DNA from: Bacteriovoracaceae bacterium UBA6261
GTDB lineage: Bacteria > Bdellovibrionota > Bacteriovoracia > Bacteriovoracales > Bacteriovoracaceae
Direction of reading: 5' to 3'
Assembly: GCA_002440825.1 (NCBI GenBank)
Contig: DJVH01000080.1
Span: forward strand, 7,528 to 71,527
Length of the DNA stretch: 64,000 nucleotides
Shown: in pieces, positions 8,478 through 17,140 of the stretch
How positions within the stretch are numbered: the stretch's first letter is position 1
Layout of the letters: every line of letters begins with the position of its first letter
The notes under the pieces: generated by a model
The model's database searches: none
What the model was told of the DNA's origin: nothing
The model's input: the letters and a program-made list of their open reading frames with translations, nothing else
Program-made: the position numbers and the translations under genes

Positions 8478-10133
8478 CTACTGAACTTCAACAGACTCAA
8501 TCTTAAATCCCCACTTATTGATCGATCTATCAGAAATAAAGTTCAATTGAACTGTATTTCCTTCGATATAATCCGTCGTGTAGTTCTCACCTGTCCCTGA
8601 TACTTTCTCAACTGTATTTCCAGCTGCATCTGCCATGCGAACATAGTCGTAGCCTGATTCAAGATCAAACTTTGCTACTTTTACGCGAACATATTTTGCG
8701 CCTGGGAAAGTCAGTGTTCTGGAAACATTCGAGTTTTCCTTGTATGGGTGCTCCGATTCGAAGGTCTGGTCTAGTTTTACAAGTGTCCAGCCATCATTTC
8801 TAGGACCTGATCTCTCTGGACGTGTGTCTGTAAGAAGATTGTAAGCGTCAATGCGAGAAGCTGTTTGTGTTTTTCCACGAAGAGCGGCCACCGGAACACC
8901 TGTCATTGTTAAACGCTCTCTCATTTGAGCAAACGGCATTCTGCCTTCTTTAGAAAGAAGGAGTCCTAAAACACCTGAGACGTGAGGAGTCGCCATTGAT
9001 GTTCCTGACATAATTTCATAACCACCGCCTTTAACAGTCGAAAGAATATTGTGTCCTGGAGCTGCAATATGAACTGAGTTGCGGCCATAAGATGAGAAGT
9101 AAGCGAGATCATTCTGTGCTGTGAGTGCCGCTACTGAAACGACGTTCGCTACATCATAGCTTGCTGGATACGATGGCGTTGAATCGTTGTTTGAAGAAGA
9201 GTTTCCAGCTGCTGCTGTGAAAATAATTCCTTTGTCAGCTGCTCTTTGAATCGCTTCGTAAAGTGCTTCAGAACGTCCGCCGCCGCCCCATGAATTGCTC
9301 ATTAAATCCACATTCAGGTTTGTGGCGTAATCAATCGACTTCACTGCGGCCTCAAGAGTTCCAGAGCCGCCGGCATCAAGAAATTTAACCGGGATCATTG
9401 TCACTTCTGACATTACACCGGCCACACCAACTTTGTTGTCATGAAGAGCACCGATTGTTCCTGCACAGTGAGTCCCGTGTCCGTTGTCATCCATTGCATC
9501 TTTTGAATCGTTGGCGAAATTGTATCCATGTTCTTTGTCGACGTTCGCTTTTAAGTCAGGATGGTTGTAATCAATACCGGTATCAATGATGGCGATACGA
9601 ATATTGCGTGCGCCTTTAGTGATGTCCCATGCTTTCATTGCATTGACGTCGGCACCTTCCACTCCAGCTTTACCTTGCGGCTCGTTTGATCCTGTATTGC
9701 GAAGACCCCAAAGCTGACCGAACGAAGGATCGTCTGGCGTCGCAGAGAGAGTTTCAGCGAAAGGAGATTTTTCCAGTCTCTTTTGAGCAAAAGATTTTTC
9801 TTTTGGCATAACTGCAGCTGAGTAAATATAGTTTGGTTCAGCGTATTCAACTTCAGGATTGCTTTTTAAAGCGGCGATCGCGCCAGTCAGAGACTTCTCT
9901 CCTTCCTGTACTTTAAAAACATTTAGTTTTTGATAAGAAAGTTTGATTTCTCTTGAAGCTGTTAAACCAAAAGTTGAGAAACCTTTTTTGCTCAAAAAGT
10001 TCTGTGCGCTCACACCTGGTTTTAGTTTAACAATGATTTCACCTGGAACGTGTTTAGCGAAATCTGCAGCGTTTGCTCCTGCCATACCCGCTACAACAGA
10101 TAAGACGATCGGCCCTAATAGCTTCTTACTCAT
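8478..10133 (-). CDS. Secreted subtilisin-like serine protease (S8)
   Basis: 551 residues. A signal peptide ends near ANAADF (residues 20-25). An I9-type propeptide follows (GEIIVKLKPGVSAQNFLSKK to about residue 105). The catalytic domain holds D184 (AIIDTGIDYNHPDL), H219 (DDNGHGTHCAGT), N311 (AAAGNSSS) and S379 (SGTSMATPHVSG). The last ~100 residues form a beta-rich domain ending FKIESVEVQ, similar in outline to pre-peptidase or P-type C-terminal domains. All catalytic residues are present, so an active exported protease is expected. It may serve prey or protein degradation (inference). It is transcribed alone, against rpmB. Confidence 0.94.
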   Translation of the reverse strand: MSKKLLGPIVLSVVAGMAGANAADFAKHVPGEIIVKLKPGVSAQNFLSKKGFSTFGLTASREIKLSYQKLNVFKVQEGEKSLTGAIAALKSNPEVEYAEPNYIYSAAVMPKEKSFAQKRLEKSPFAETLSATPDDPSFGQLWGLRNTGSNEPQGKAGVEGADVNAMKAWDITKGARNIRIAIIDTGIDYNHPDLKANVDKEHGYNFANDSKDAMDDNGHGTHCAGTIGALHDNKVGVAGVMSEVTMIPVKFLDAGGSGTLEAAVKSIDYATNLNVDLMSNSWGGGGRSEALYEAIQRAADKGIIFTAAAGNSSSNNDSTPSYPASYDVANVVSVAALTAQNDLAYFSSYGRNSVHIAAPGHNILSTVKGGGYEIMSGTSMATPHVSGVLGLLLSKEGRMPFAQMRERLTMTGVPVAALRGKTQTASRIDAYNLLTDTRPERSGPRNDGWTLVKLDQTFESEHPYKENSNVSRTLTFPGAKYVRVKVAKFDLESGYDYVRMADAAGNTVEKVSGTGENYTTDYIEGNTVQLNFISDRSINKWGFKIESVEVQ

Positions 10134-10299
10134 ACTTTCCCTCCTTGGAATACAAGAGTTTTTCTGTCTGCTTTAAGTTGTGTGTACCTTTTAAGCTTAA
10201 ACGACCAAAGACTTTTGCCCAGCTTTTTACGCGGAGGGTATTTTTTTCCGAAATGGTCCGATACTTTATTTTTTTCCCAGAATTGAGAGAATAACTTTC

Positions 10300-11088
10300 A
10301 TGATACACAACAGTTCATCTGACCCAGTACTCATTAAAAAAATCTCACTGAAAATCTGGTCTCTTAGAGACGAGATTGAAGCGCGTATTAAAGAGAAAGT
10401 GGAAGCTGGCCAGCCAGTTGATGAAAATGAAATCATGCAGATTCGTGCCCAATACACTCAAAAAGGGGCAACTGCGACAGTTCTTCCTCTTAAGACAAAT
10501 GCAGAATTGGATAACGGCGAAGATGAAATGGCCCGTGCGATGGCGGAGGCCATGAATAGCGAAGAAAATGCGGAAGCACAGCCGGAAGAAAACGCAGAAA
10601 ACATTGCTGCGGCCACAAGTGAAGGGGAAGACAATGTTGTTTCCTTAAATCCTGGAGCTACGGCCCAGGACGAAAATATCATTACGATCAGTCTCGATGC
10701 TCCCAATATTCCCGAAGACAAAATTGCTAAAGGGAAAACTGTTCTTTCAGAAATCAGTATGGAGAAGATGTTTTTCTTCTGTAATAAACCTTTTACTGAA
10801 GGTCAGAGCATTGTGATTCAGTTTTGTATTCCAAAATCTTTTATTGTGAATGCAGATATCCTCTACTGCCGTCCCTTTAATTTAAAAAGCAGAATTATCT
10901 CTCAAAATAATTACACTCACCGCGCCCTCATCCGTTTTAAATTTCTGAAGGAAGGAGAACGCGCTCTGCTTCGACAATTCCTACAGTCAATTGAACCTGA
11001 TTTGACCAAAGTTGTGAAAAAAGCTGCTGCAAAAGTTGAAGAAGAAGGCGGATCAGATTTCGGCGAACTGGATGATTTAGGTTTATAA
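10300..11088 (+). CDS. PilZ-like domain protein
   Basis: 262 residues. The N-terminal 60 residues are a charged helix (LIKKISLKIWSLRDEIEA). Residues 65-140 are acidic and low complexity (EENAEAQPEENAEN). Residues 145-240 have the beta-barrel pattern of PilZ: EISMEKMFFF, FTEGQSIVIQFCIPKSF, then ALIRFKFLKEGERALLRQF. The RxxxR and D/NxSxxG motifs that bind c-di-GMP are not intact (the second reads E-I-S-M-E-K), so it may not bind the nucleotide. GAGAGA precedes the ATG. The DUF4340 gene follows after 28 bases in the same direction, so they may be co-transcribed. Confidence 0.5.
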   Translation: MIHNSSSDPVLIKKISLKIWSLRDEIEARIKEKVEAGQPVDENEIMQIRAQYTQKGATATVLPLKTNAELDNGEDEMARAMAEAMNSEENAEAQPEENAENIAAATSEGEDNVVSLNPGATAQDENIITISLDAPNIPEDKIAKGKTVLSEISMEKMFFFCNKPFTEGQSIVIQFCIPKSFIVNADILYCRPFNLKSRIISQNNYTHRALIRFKFLKEGERALLRQFLQSIEPDLTKVVKKAAAKVEEEGGSDFGELDDLGL

Positions 11089-11116
11089 AATCCCTTTCTT
11101 TGATTATGATTGAGGA

Positions 11117-12181
11117 ATGAATAAGCGTAAACTCATCTCCAATCTAGTCCTTCTGTGCTTTTTTCTTTTAGTCGGAGCTGCGGCACTCCTCACAGATATT
11201 TTTCAAAATCCTCTGAAAAAAGGAAGTCCTGTTATTGAGCAGGTTCGTTTGTTCACCAACAACGACCTCTCCACTGTTAATAAGATTATCTTGAAAAACA
11301 AATCGGGTGAATTTACCTTTGAACGCGATCCCAACAATCAAATCTCGCCATGGCACATGACTGCTCCGCGGGATATTTCGGCCAATTCAGTTTTTATAGA
11401 CAAGCTTTTTACATCGCTTTCTTTTTCAAAAGTTAAAAAGGTTTTTCCTGAAGAAAAAATCAATTACTCTAATTTTTCACTCGATAAGCCGACTTCCACT
11501 CTTACATTGGTTGATCAAACGGGAAAAACAACCACCGTTCTCGTGGGTCTGATGAACACAATTGATAATTCGACTTATCTCAAAGTCAGCGGCCGCAGCG
11601 GAATTTTTCACGTAGATGCTCCAAGTGTTTCGCTGGAAAATGCCACGATTGTCGATCTGGTTGAATCACAAATCATTTCCATTGATCTCGAAACGATTCT
11701 CTCCTTCCGTATTTATCAGGGGGCAAAAAGAACAACACCGACTTTTGAAATCAAGAAGAAAAATGAGATCTGGTACGATCGCGATAACAATCAACTCTCT
11801 TCAGACAAGATTGATGATTACTTAAATGAGCTCTCTGTTCTCAAGAGCACTTTTATCGTCGATAAACCGACAGACGCTCAAAAGCGTCAGATTGCAATTC
11901 TATCGCGCAATCCTTCTATGATTGTTTCAGTGGAAGACAATAAAGGACATGTCATCGATTACAATCTCAGCACAACAATCCGCGATTTTTCAGATGTAGA
12001 TCTGAAAAATGAAGAATATTTCGTTGTCACTATCAGCAATAACAATACTGCTTATATTGTGAAGAAGTCTTTTTTAGAATTGTTCAATCGAAAAGCTGAC
12101 AGCTTAAAGCCTGTTACGCCTACGGCAGCTCCTGTTGCTCCTGTTGCTCCAAAAGTTCCAGTAGCTCCGGTCGCACAGTAG
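11117..12181 (+). CDS. DUF4340 domain protein, membrane anchored
   Basis: 354 residues. One N-terminal helix (residues 8-27) anchors a periplasmic domain with DUF4340 features: INKIILKNKSGEFTFER-like opening, WHMTAPRDISAN, then TLVDQTGKTTTVLVG and YLKVSGRSGIFHVD. The C-terminus is a Pro/Ala/Val tail (PVAPVAPKVPVAPVAQ). DUF4340 proteins often accompany GldG/GldA-type ABC export or gliding genes, but none are in view here. A TATGAT hexamer lies six bases before the ATG and no good Shine-Dalgarno is present. Confidence 0.72.
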   Translation: MNKRKLISNLVLLCFFLLVGAAALLTDIFQNPLKKGSPVIEQVRLFTNNDLSTVNKIILKNKSGEFTFERDPNNQISPWHMTAPRDISANSVFIDKLFTSLSFSKVKKVFPEEKINYSNFSLDKPTSTLTLVDQTGKTTTVLVGLMNTIDNSTYLKVSGRSGIFHVDAPSVSLENATIVDLVESQIISIDLETILSFRIYQGAKRTTPTFEIKKKNEIWYDRDNNQLSSDKIDDYLNELSVLKSTFIVDKPTDAQKRQIAILSRNPSMIVSVEDNKGHVIDYNLSTTIRDFSDVDLKNEEYFVVTISNNNTAYIVKKSFLELFNRKADSLKPVTPTAAPVAPVAPKVPVAPVAQ

Positions 12182-12185
12182 ACTA

Positions 12186-13631
12186 TCAGCCTGTTTTTTT
12201 CTGAACCAGTCTTGAATTAGAAGGAAGGGCGTTTTCTTTCTGCAGTTTTTCCGGATCAACAAAAACGTTGATGAATTTTTCTATCAAAATTGTGTTGTAA
12301 CGTTTGATACCATTTTTATCCATCAGGATTTTTCTCAGGGCCTCTGTAGGTTGAATCTTATGATCCACCATCATATGAACAAAATCGTCCGCCAGACAAA
12401 CGATATTGGATAATGTCAGAATCTTGTTTCCTTTTTTCTGGAAAGGAAATCCGCTTCCATCATAAGCTTCATGGTGTTGCAGGACGATTTGTTTAATTGA
12501 GTTGTTGATCGCACGATTCGGCTCAATTAACTGCACACCGAGTTCAGGGTGCTTTTTATACTCTTCCAGTTCTTCAGGAGTCATGTCATTTGGACGTTTA
12601 GTAAGAAGCTCTTTAGGCAGCAGCATTTTGCCAATGTCGTGAAACATACACGCCATCGCTGTGGTTTCGATTGTGGTCTTTGATTGCCATTCAAATTGCT
12701 TGATGATCGCAGTTGAATACAGGGTGACAAGGAAAGCATGAGAATACGCAGTAGGATCAAAATTCTGAAACGAACGAAGCGCCTGATAAAGATTATCTTC
12801 ACCTTCGATCAGTTTAAAGACGGTTTCGCAAACTTCTTTTCCCTGCTCCACCACTTGTGGTTTTAAACCAACAGTGAAGGCTTCTTCTATAAATTTTTCC
12901 GAGACGTTTTTTAGCTGGTTAACTTTGTTGTAAACAGGCACAGCTCCATTATCGATGAGCTTCTTTGCCAGAAAGTTATTGTATTGAACGAATTTTCTTC
13001 GATCGCTGTTGTGGAAATATAGAAATTCGACTTTCTTTTCATTTTTATATTTATCAATTCGTTCTTTGGAAAAGGCATCGCCTGAGTGAAGAATTTTGAG
13101 ATATTTATCCGTGCCGAGCTTGATATAAATATCAAACAAAACGGCTTGCGAAGAATAGAATTCATCTATTTTGATTTTGGTGAATTGATCATCATTTTGA
13201 GAAACTTCCTGCTCTTCACTTGTCCCCTCTTTTTTGGAAACATTGGCCATGAGATCGCCCAGCGATTGATGTCCTTCCAGAAGCTCTTTGAGAAGACTTA
13301 ATTCAAAGGGAAGAATGGCCAGTTCAGCGACGCCCAACTTCTGCATTTTTTCTTCAGAGACTTCACCTTGATCGAGAAGTTCTTTTCTCGCCATGATGAT
13401 GACACGTTGGCTGGGATAATTGGTTTTGATGAATTTAAGAACCTGAGCTGCAGAGTGATTGCTGGTATCAAAGTTCATGATGACGGCAAAATACTTGTCA
13501 TTGTACAGAGCAAGCTGCGCTTCACGACCATTCGTGACTGCATTGACTTCATACATTTGTTCCACGAGATACTTCTTGGCATTGCCAAGCCAAGTTTCAT
13601 CTGGATCAACTAAGAGTACTTTTAAGGCCAA
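12186..13631 (-). CDS. Response-regulator-like HD-GYP protein
   Basis: 481 residues. Residues 1-120 are a receiver domain with acidic D10/D11 and candidate phospho-acceptor D55 (AVIMNFDTSN). Residues 155-225 are an unnamed module (FYSSQAVLFDIYIKLGTDKY to VEFLYFHNSDRRKFV) shared with three other proteins here. Residues 290-450 are the HD-GYP domain with H331-D332 (MFHDIGKMLLP), H361 (HPELGVQLIE) and H386/H387 with DGSGFP (GYP variant GFP). This is the best-conserved of the four paralogues and may hydrolyse c-di-GMP. It converges with the DUF4340 gene and probably has its own promoter. Confidence 0.88.
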   Translation of the reverse strand: MALKVLLVDPDETWLGNAKKYLVEQMYEVNAVTNGREAQLALYNDKYFAVIMNFDTSNHSAAQVLKFIKTNYPSQRVIIMARKELLDQGEVSEEKMQKLGVAELAILPFELSLLKELLEGHQSLGDLMANVSKKEGTSEEQEVSQNDDQFTKIKIDEFYSSQAVLFDIYIKLGTDKYLKILHSGDAFSKERIDKYKNEKKVEFLYFHNSDRRKFVQYNNFLAKKLIDNGAVPVYNKVNQLKNVSEKFIEEAFTVGLKPQVVEQGKEVCETVFKLIEGEDNLYQALRSFQNFDPTAYSHAFLVTLYSTAIIKQFEWQSKTTIETTAMACMFHDIGKMLLPKELLTKRPNDMTPEELEEYKKHPELGVQLIEPNRAINNSIKQIVLQHHEAYDGSGFPFQKKGNKILTLSNIVCLADDFVHMMVDHKIQPTEALRKILMDKNGIKRYNTILIEKFINVFVDPEKLQKENALPSNSRLVQKKTG

Positions 13632-13705
13632 AATAATTTCCCTGATAAAAGGTTTTTTCCGGTCAAAACCTTATGAGAAATTATCGGTAAAATGTGTTGA
13701 ATTCT

Positions 13706-13748
13706 AAAATAAAAAAGTGGCTGAAACTCGCATGAATTTCAGCCACTT
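13706..13748 (-). terminator. Rho-independent terminator of rpmG
   Basis: Stem AAGTGGCTGAAA (13715-13726) pairs perfectly with TTTCAGCCACTT (13737-13748), 10-base loop. On the minus strand the stem is followed by TTTTTTATTTT, so it ends rpmG transcripts. Confidence 0.88.
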
Positions 13749-13775
13749 ATCTTATTTGTATTCTAAATAAAAAGA

Positions 13776-13955
13776 CTACTTAATTTCTTTGTGTACAGTA
13801 TGACGCTTTAAAAACGGATTATACTTCTTAAGTTCAAGACGATCAGGTGTCGTTTTCTTGTTCTTAGTAGTCGTATATCTTGAAGGAGATTTTCCTTCTT
13901 TTCTTGCTTCTGTACATTCTAGGGTTACAATAACTCTAGCACCTTTCTTTGCCAC
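13776..13955 (-). CDS. rpmG: Large-subunit ribosomal protein bL33 (GTG start)
   Basis: 59 residues read from GTG at 13955: MAKKGARVIVTLECTEARKE through SPSRYTTTKNKKTTPDRLEL and on to YNPFLKRHTVHKEIK. This is the full bL33 pattern. GGAGG lies six bases upstream, confirming the GTG; the nearby ATG at 13960 is out of frame. Only one cysteine is present, so this is a zinc-free type. It is easily missed because of its length and start codon. A perfect hairpin terminator follows. It encodes a small 50S protein near the E site. Confidence 0.95.
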   Translation of the reverse strand: MAKKGARVIVTLECTEARKEGKSPSRYTTTKNKKTTPDRLELKKYNPFLKRHTVHKEIK

Positions 13956-14069
13956 AACATGCCTCCACGTCGAAATTTTAAACGTTGGTTAAGTTACACT
14001 GAAAAGCGTTGGCATGACAACCAAAAATTGCTAAACCTCATTAAAAACTGCAAAGAATTCGCTTAAATT

Positions 14070-14351
14070 ATGAAAATAAACACTGAAAACTGGACATACA
14101 CACATTTTTTCTCCGATCCGCTGCGGGCCTTCGTCTCTATTGGCGCCTCCCCTGTTGAGAATTCGGATGAAGTTTTAATGCAATTCTTGGTCACCCTGAC
14201 CGACAAAGACTATCAGGAGCTGTACCAAAGCATTCATACCACTCTGGAAGAGGCCCTCCAGGCCCTCAATGAAAAATACGGGCACTGGGATTTCAAGGAT
14301 GCCGGCGCAAGAACCGACAGCAACGGTTGTGATAGCTGCGCAGCCCACTAA
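14070..14351 (+). CDS. Small conserved-looking protein with C-terminal CxxC tail
   Basis: 93 residues, no signal peptide. The first half is mixed alpha/beta (YTHFFSDPLRAFVSIGAS), then an acidic helix (LTDKDYQELYQSIHTTLEE). The C-terminus is SNGCDSCAAH, with two cysteines and a final histidine that could bind metal. I do not recognise the family. Codon use and an open frame of this size between rpmG and rpmE support a real gene, but there is no obvious Shine-Dalgarno sequence. Confidence 0.55.
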   Translation: MKINTENWTYTHFFSDPLRAFVSIGASPVENSDEVLMQFLVTLTDKDYQELYQSIHTTLEEALQALNEKYGHWDFKDAGARTDSNGCDSCAAH

Positions 14352-14415
14352 ACTGCACCAGCATCTCAAACAATCCTCATCCAACATCCAACGGCCAACA
14401 TCAGTCATCAGTCCG

Positions 14416-14444
14416 TTGACTGTTTAAGTGATAGCTGTTATAAA
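14416..14444 (+). promoter_or_regulatory. Strong sigma-70 promoter for rpmE
   Basis: TTGACT (14416-14421), exact 17-base spacer, TATAAA (14439-14444). Only two mismatches to consensus in total. It would start transcription near 14451, giving a ~60-base leader before rpmE. Confidence 0.75.
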
Positions 14445-14510
14445 CATTGATCTATTAAAATAACCTGTCCCTGTATACAAAGCAGTGATAACGTAACTTA
14501 CGAGGTCCCT

Positions 14511-14732
14511 ATGAAAGAAGGAATTCACCCAAAATACGAAGCTGTAACTGTAACATGTGTTTGCGGAGCTGAGTACCAAACTGGTTCAACAATCAAGTTA
14601 GAAAAGATCGATATCTGCGCTAACTGTCACCCGTTCTATACTGGTAAGACAAAAGTTCTGGATACTGAAGGTCGTATCGAAAAATTCAAAAAGAAATTCG
14701 GTACAGACTACGCTAACAAAGCTAAGAAATAA
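14511..14732 (+). CDS. rpmE: Large-subunit ribosomal protein bL31 (zinc-binding type)
   Basis: 73 residues. MKEGIHPKYEAVTVTCVCGA and DICANCHPFYTGKTKVLDTE carry the CxC and CxxC zinc ligands of the zinc-containing (C+) bL31 form. Usual length for the family. The protein bridges the two ribosomal subunits and can act as a zinc reserve in species that also hold a zinc-free copy; no second copy is in this window. Transcribed alone from the TTGACT/TATAAA promoter and closed by a strong terminator. Confidence 0.97.
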   Translation: MKEGIHPKYEAVTVTCVCGAEYQTGSTIKLEKIDICANCHPFYTGKTKVLDTEGRIEKFKKKFGTDYANKAKK

Positions 14733-14753
14733 GTTTGTCGTAAATCTAAAAAT

Positions 14754-14787
14754 AAGGGGCCCGAAGAAATTCGGGCCCTTTTTTTTT
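14754..14787 (+). terminator. Rho-independent terminator of rpmE
   Basis: Nine-base GC-rich stem GGGCCCGAA / TTCGGGCCC with GAAA loop, followed by nine T residues. Confidence 0.94.
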
Positions 14788-14826
14788 CTGTGGAATCTAT
14801 TATTCTTTTATTTAAGGTTGGTTCTT

Positions 14827-15252
14827 ATGAAATATATTTTACTGATCTCTCTCACTATTCTTTGTTCATGCTCAACAAATTTAACTTATGATACAGAAAA
14901 AAACTGTTCACCGAATGCTTTAAAGCAACTCTCTACTCAATCGAGTGCTTCGGATAGCGAAACAATTAATCAGCTCCGCAATCAATTTGCCAAGGTTCTC
15001 ACACCTGAATTCAGACAATGCTATCAAAGCTATTTAAATGATTCTGCCAGAGGCAATGAATACGCCATTTGTACCGTGACGACAGTTGAGCAAGGGAAAG
15101 TCACCTTCGTCGATGCTGACGACAGAGTGAATCTTTTAAACAGTGAACTTAAAAGTTGTCTGGAGAATAAAATTTCCAAAGCAGACTGGTCATTTCTCAA
15201 AGCTAAAAAAAGAGTGGTGATTCAGCAGCCGATTATTGGTCATTTAAAATAA
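14827..15252 (+). CDS. Lipoprotein with AgmX/PglI-like C-terminal domain
   Basis: 141 residues from ATG 14827 (a TTG three codons earlier is possible; AAGG precedes). The signal peptide ends in a lipobox-like TILCSC. The mature part FRQCYQSYLNDSARG, CTVTTVEQGKVTFVDAD and LKSCLENKISKADWSFL follows the layout of AgmX/PglI C-terminal domains, with a conserved cysteine pair (R-x-C-Y ... S-C-L) and a W-x-F near the end. These domains occur in envelope proteins linked to gliding or TonB-type functions in delta-proteobacteria. Single gene; function unknown. Confidence 0.62.
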   Translation: MKYILLISLTILCSCSTNLTYDTEKNCSPNALKQLSTQSSASDSETINQLRNQFAKVLTPEFRQCYQSYLNDSARGNEYAICTVTTVEQGKVTFVDADDRVNLLNSELKSCLENKISKADWSFLKAKKRVVIQQPIIGHLK

Positions 15253-15288
15253 GACAACATCCTCCTCTGGGATGGAACCGTTGTCTTA
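15250..15288 (+). terminator. Hairpin after the lipoprotein gene (weak terminator)
   Basis: TAAGACAAC at 15250-15258 pairs with GTTGTCTTA at 15280-15288, with a small internal ATCC/GGAT pairing. The stem overlaps the stop codon, and only a short T-rich tract (AAATTTC) follows, so termination may be inefficient. Confidence 0.4.
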
Positions 15289-15538
15289 AATTTCTACACA
15301 CGAACTAACTCCTTCAGCGTTTGCATGGTTGCACTTTATTTTTTTTCCAATACCGAATTCGCTATGGCGACGGTCATCAGCAATGAATCTTTCCGAATAA
15401 ATTGTGACAAGTTTAAAACAAGTTCATAAATATTATTGTTACACCTCGGGATTCGAAGAAAATCTTTACGTCTTAAAAATTACTCTAATTAAAACTATTC
15501 TTTCATCTCATAACAATAATATTTGGAGAAAGAAATTT

Positions 15539-17104
15539 ATGAAATGGTTAAAGGGATTAAGATTTAAACTGATTTCTCTAGGTATCATGCCTCTACTTTT
15601 GGCTTTGATTTTAACAACTGTTTCTTTGTATTCCCTCAACCAATTGAGGGATAAAATTCATGATGCCTATAACATACGCATGAAATTAATTCAGTACTCT
15701 GGAAGGATGCACGGCTCAGTCCATGCGATTGCGAGATGGTCATGGGGAGCTTATGCATTCTCAGGTGACAATGAAAAACGAATCGAATTTATTAAGAATA
15801 ATGAATTAGAACTTGTGCAATTTCAAAAAGAACTCGACAGCTATATGAAGTTACCCAGAAATCCAAAAGCAGTTCAAACATTTGAACCTATTTTTGCCTA
15901 TTGGATAGAAGCAAAAAAAGCCTCCATCGAAGCGAACGACCTGCTTAAAAAGAACACTAAAGAAAATGATGAACGAGCTCTCATCGTTCTCAAAACTCTA
16001 TCAAACAATCTTATCCATATGACATCAATTTTTAACGAGCTTGAGATCCAGATGGATAAAATACTGGAAGAAGAAATACTTAACACGCAGAACTTTGTGA
16101 GCAATATAAGAACGATACTACTTGTCACTTCAGTTATCATTTCAGCGATTATTTTTATATTTGCTGTTCTTGTAGCTTTAAAATTAATCAAATCCTTCAG
16201 TGTGTTATCCGACACCTTGCTGAGCGCGGGTCATCAGGTAAGTACAGCTTCACAACAAATATCAGCAGCCGCCCATGAATTATCTCAATCATCAATTGAG
16301 CAAGCTAGTTCAATTGAACAAACCTCCTCTTCTGTCGCCGAAATAAATTCAATTGTCAGCGACAATGCTGAACGATCAAAAACCTCAAGAGATTTTTCAG
16401 TAGAAGGACTCGAGAAAGTCAATCATGGCAAAAGTTCAATGGAAGAACTTACAAATGCAATTGGAGAAATTGAAAAAAACAATCGCTACTCTCTGGAACA
16501 AATGAATGATTCCAGTAAAGAAATCAATAAACTCGTTTCTGTCATAGAAAACATCGCTGTAAAAACAAACATCATAAATGATATTGTCTTTCAAACAAAG
16601 TTGCTTTCATTCAATGCTTCGGTTGAAGCTGCTAGGGCCGGTGAGTATGGTAAAGGTTTTGCTGTAGTGGCTGATGAAGTAGGAAAACTAGCAGAGATGA
16701 GCGGAAACGCGGCTAAAGAAATTACCGGATTACTTGCAGAAAGCACTAAAAATGTTAACGACGTTGTCGAGAAATTCTCGACGATTACCACAGAAATAAA
16801 TCAATCCGGCAGTGAGAGTCTCTCAAAAGGGGTTCATGCAATGGAGCAAAGTAAAGAAATCTTTGATCAAATTACATTATCCATTGAAAAAATAAATTGC
16901 TCTTCTGAAGAAATATTTGTCGGCAGTTCAGAGCAAGCTAAAGGAGTTTCTGAAATCAGTGATGCCCTTGCACAACTAAACACAGTTACTCATCAAAACA
17001 CTGCGGCAACAAACGAACTTTCAGGTTCCGTCGAAATGCTGTCAGCTCAAGCAGTAAATCTGAATAATGTGATTGTGGAATTGGGGACCATTGTAAACGG
17101 TTAG
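15539..17104 (+). CDS. Methyl-accepting chemotaxis protein
   Basis: 521 residues from the ATG with GGAGA about 10 bases upstream; the longer open frame to 15404 reads like untranslated leader. TM1 is about residues 8-33 and TM2 about 192-216, enclosing a helical periplasmic sensor of the 4HB type. The cytoplasmic part is a methyl-accepting signalling coiled coil with the hairpin tip near residue 361 (VEAARAGEYGKGFAVVADEV). A classical HAMP is hard to recognise after TM2. It would report a periplasmic ligand to CheA/CheW. It is a solitary gene with no che genes near. Confidence 0.94.
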   Translation: MKWLKGLRFKLISLGIMPLLLALILTTVSLYSLNQLRDKIHDAYNIRMKLIQYSGRMHGSVHAIARWSWGAYAFSGDNEKRIEFIKNNELELVQFQKELDSYMKLPRNPKAVQTFEPIFAYWIEAKKASIEANDLLKKNTKENDERALIVLKTLSNNLIHMTSIFNELEIQMDKILEEEILNTQNFVSNIRTILLVTSVIISAIIFIFAVLVALKLIKSFSVLSDTLLSAGHQVSTASQQISAAAHELSQSSIEQASSIEQTSSSVAEINSIVSDNAERSKTSRDFSVEGLEKVNHGKSSMEELTNAIGEIEKNNRYSLEQMNDSSKEINKLVSVIENIAVKTNIINDIVFQTKLLSFNASVEAARAGEYGKGFAVVADEVGKLAEMSGNAAKEITGLLAESTKNVNDVVEKFSTITTEINQSGSESLSKGVHAMEQSKEIFDQITLSIEKINCSSEEIFVGSSEQAKGVSEISDALAQLNTVTHQNTAATNELSGSVEMLSAQAVNLNNVIVELGTIVNG

Positions 17105-17140
17105 GTCGAAATGACAAAAGGGTGCGTTTCAAAGAAACGT

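Noticed and set aside
12118..12178. Tandem repeat-like DNA (GCTCCTGTT units)
   Set aside because: It is the coding sequence of the Pro/Ala/Val tail of the DUF4340 protein and shows codon drift, not a separate repeat element.
15404..15538. 45-codon N-terminal extension of the chemoreceptor
   Set aside because: Atypical composition, no ribosome site, and the downstream ATG gives a proper first membrane helix.
17124..17140. Hairpin CGTTTC/GAAACG between the chemoreceptor and Rsm22-like genes
   Set aside because: Stem of only six to seven pairs and no T-run on either strand, so I do not call it a terminator.
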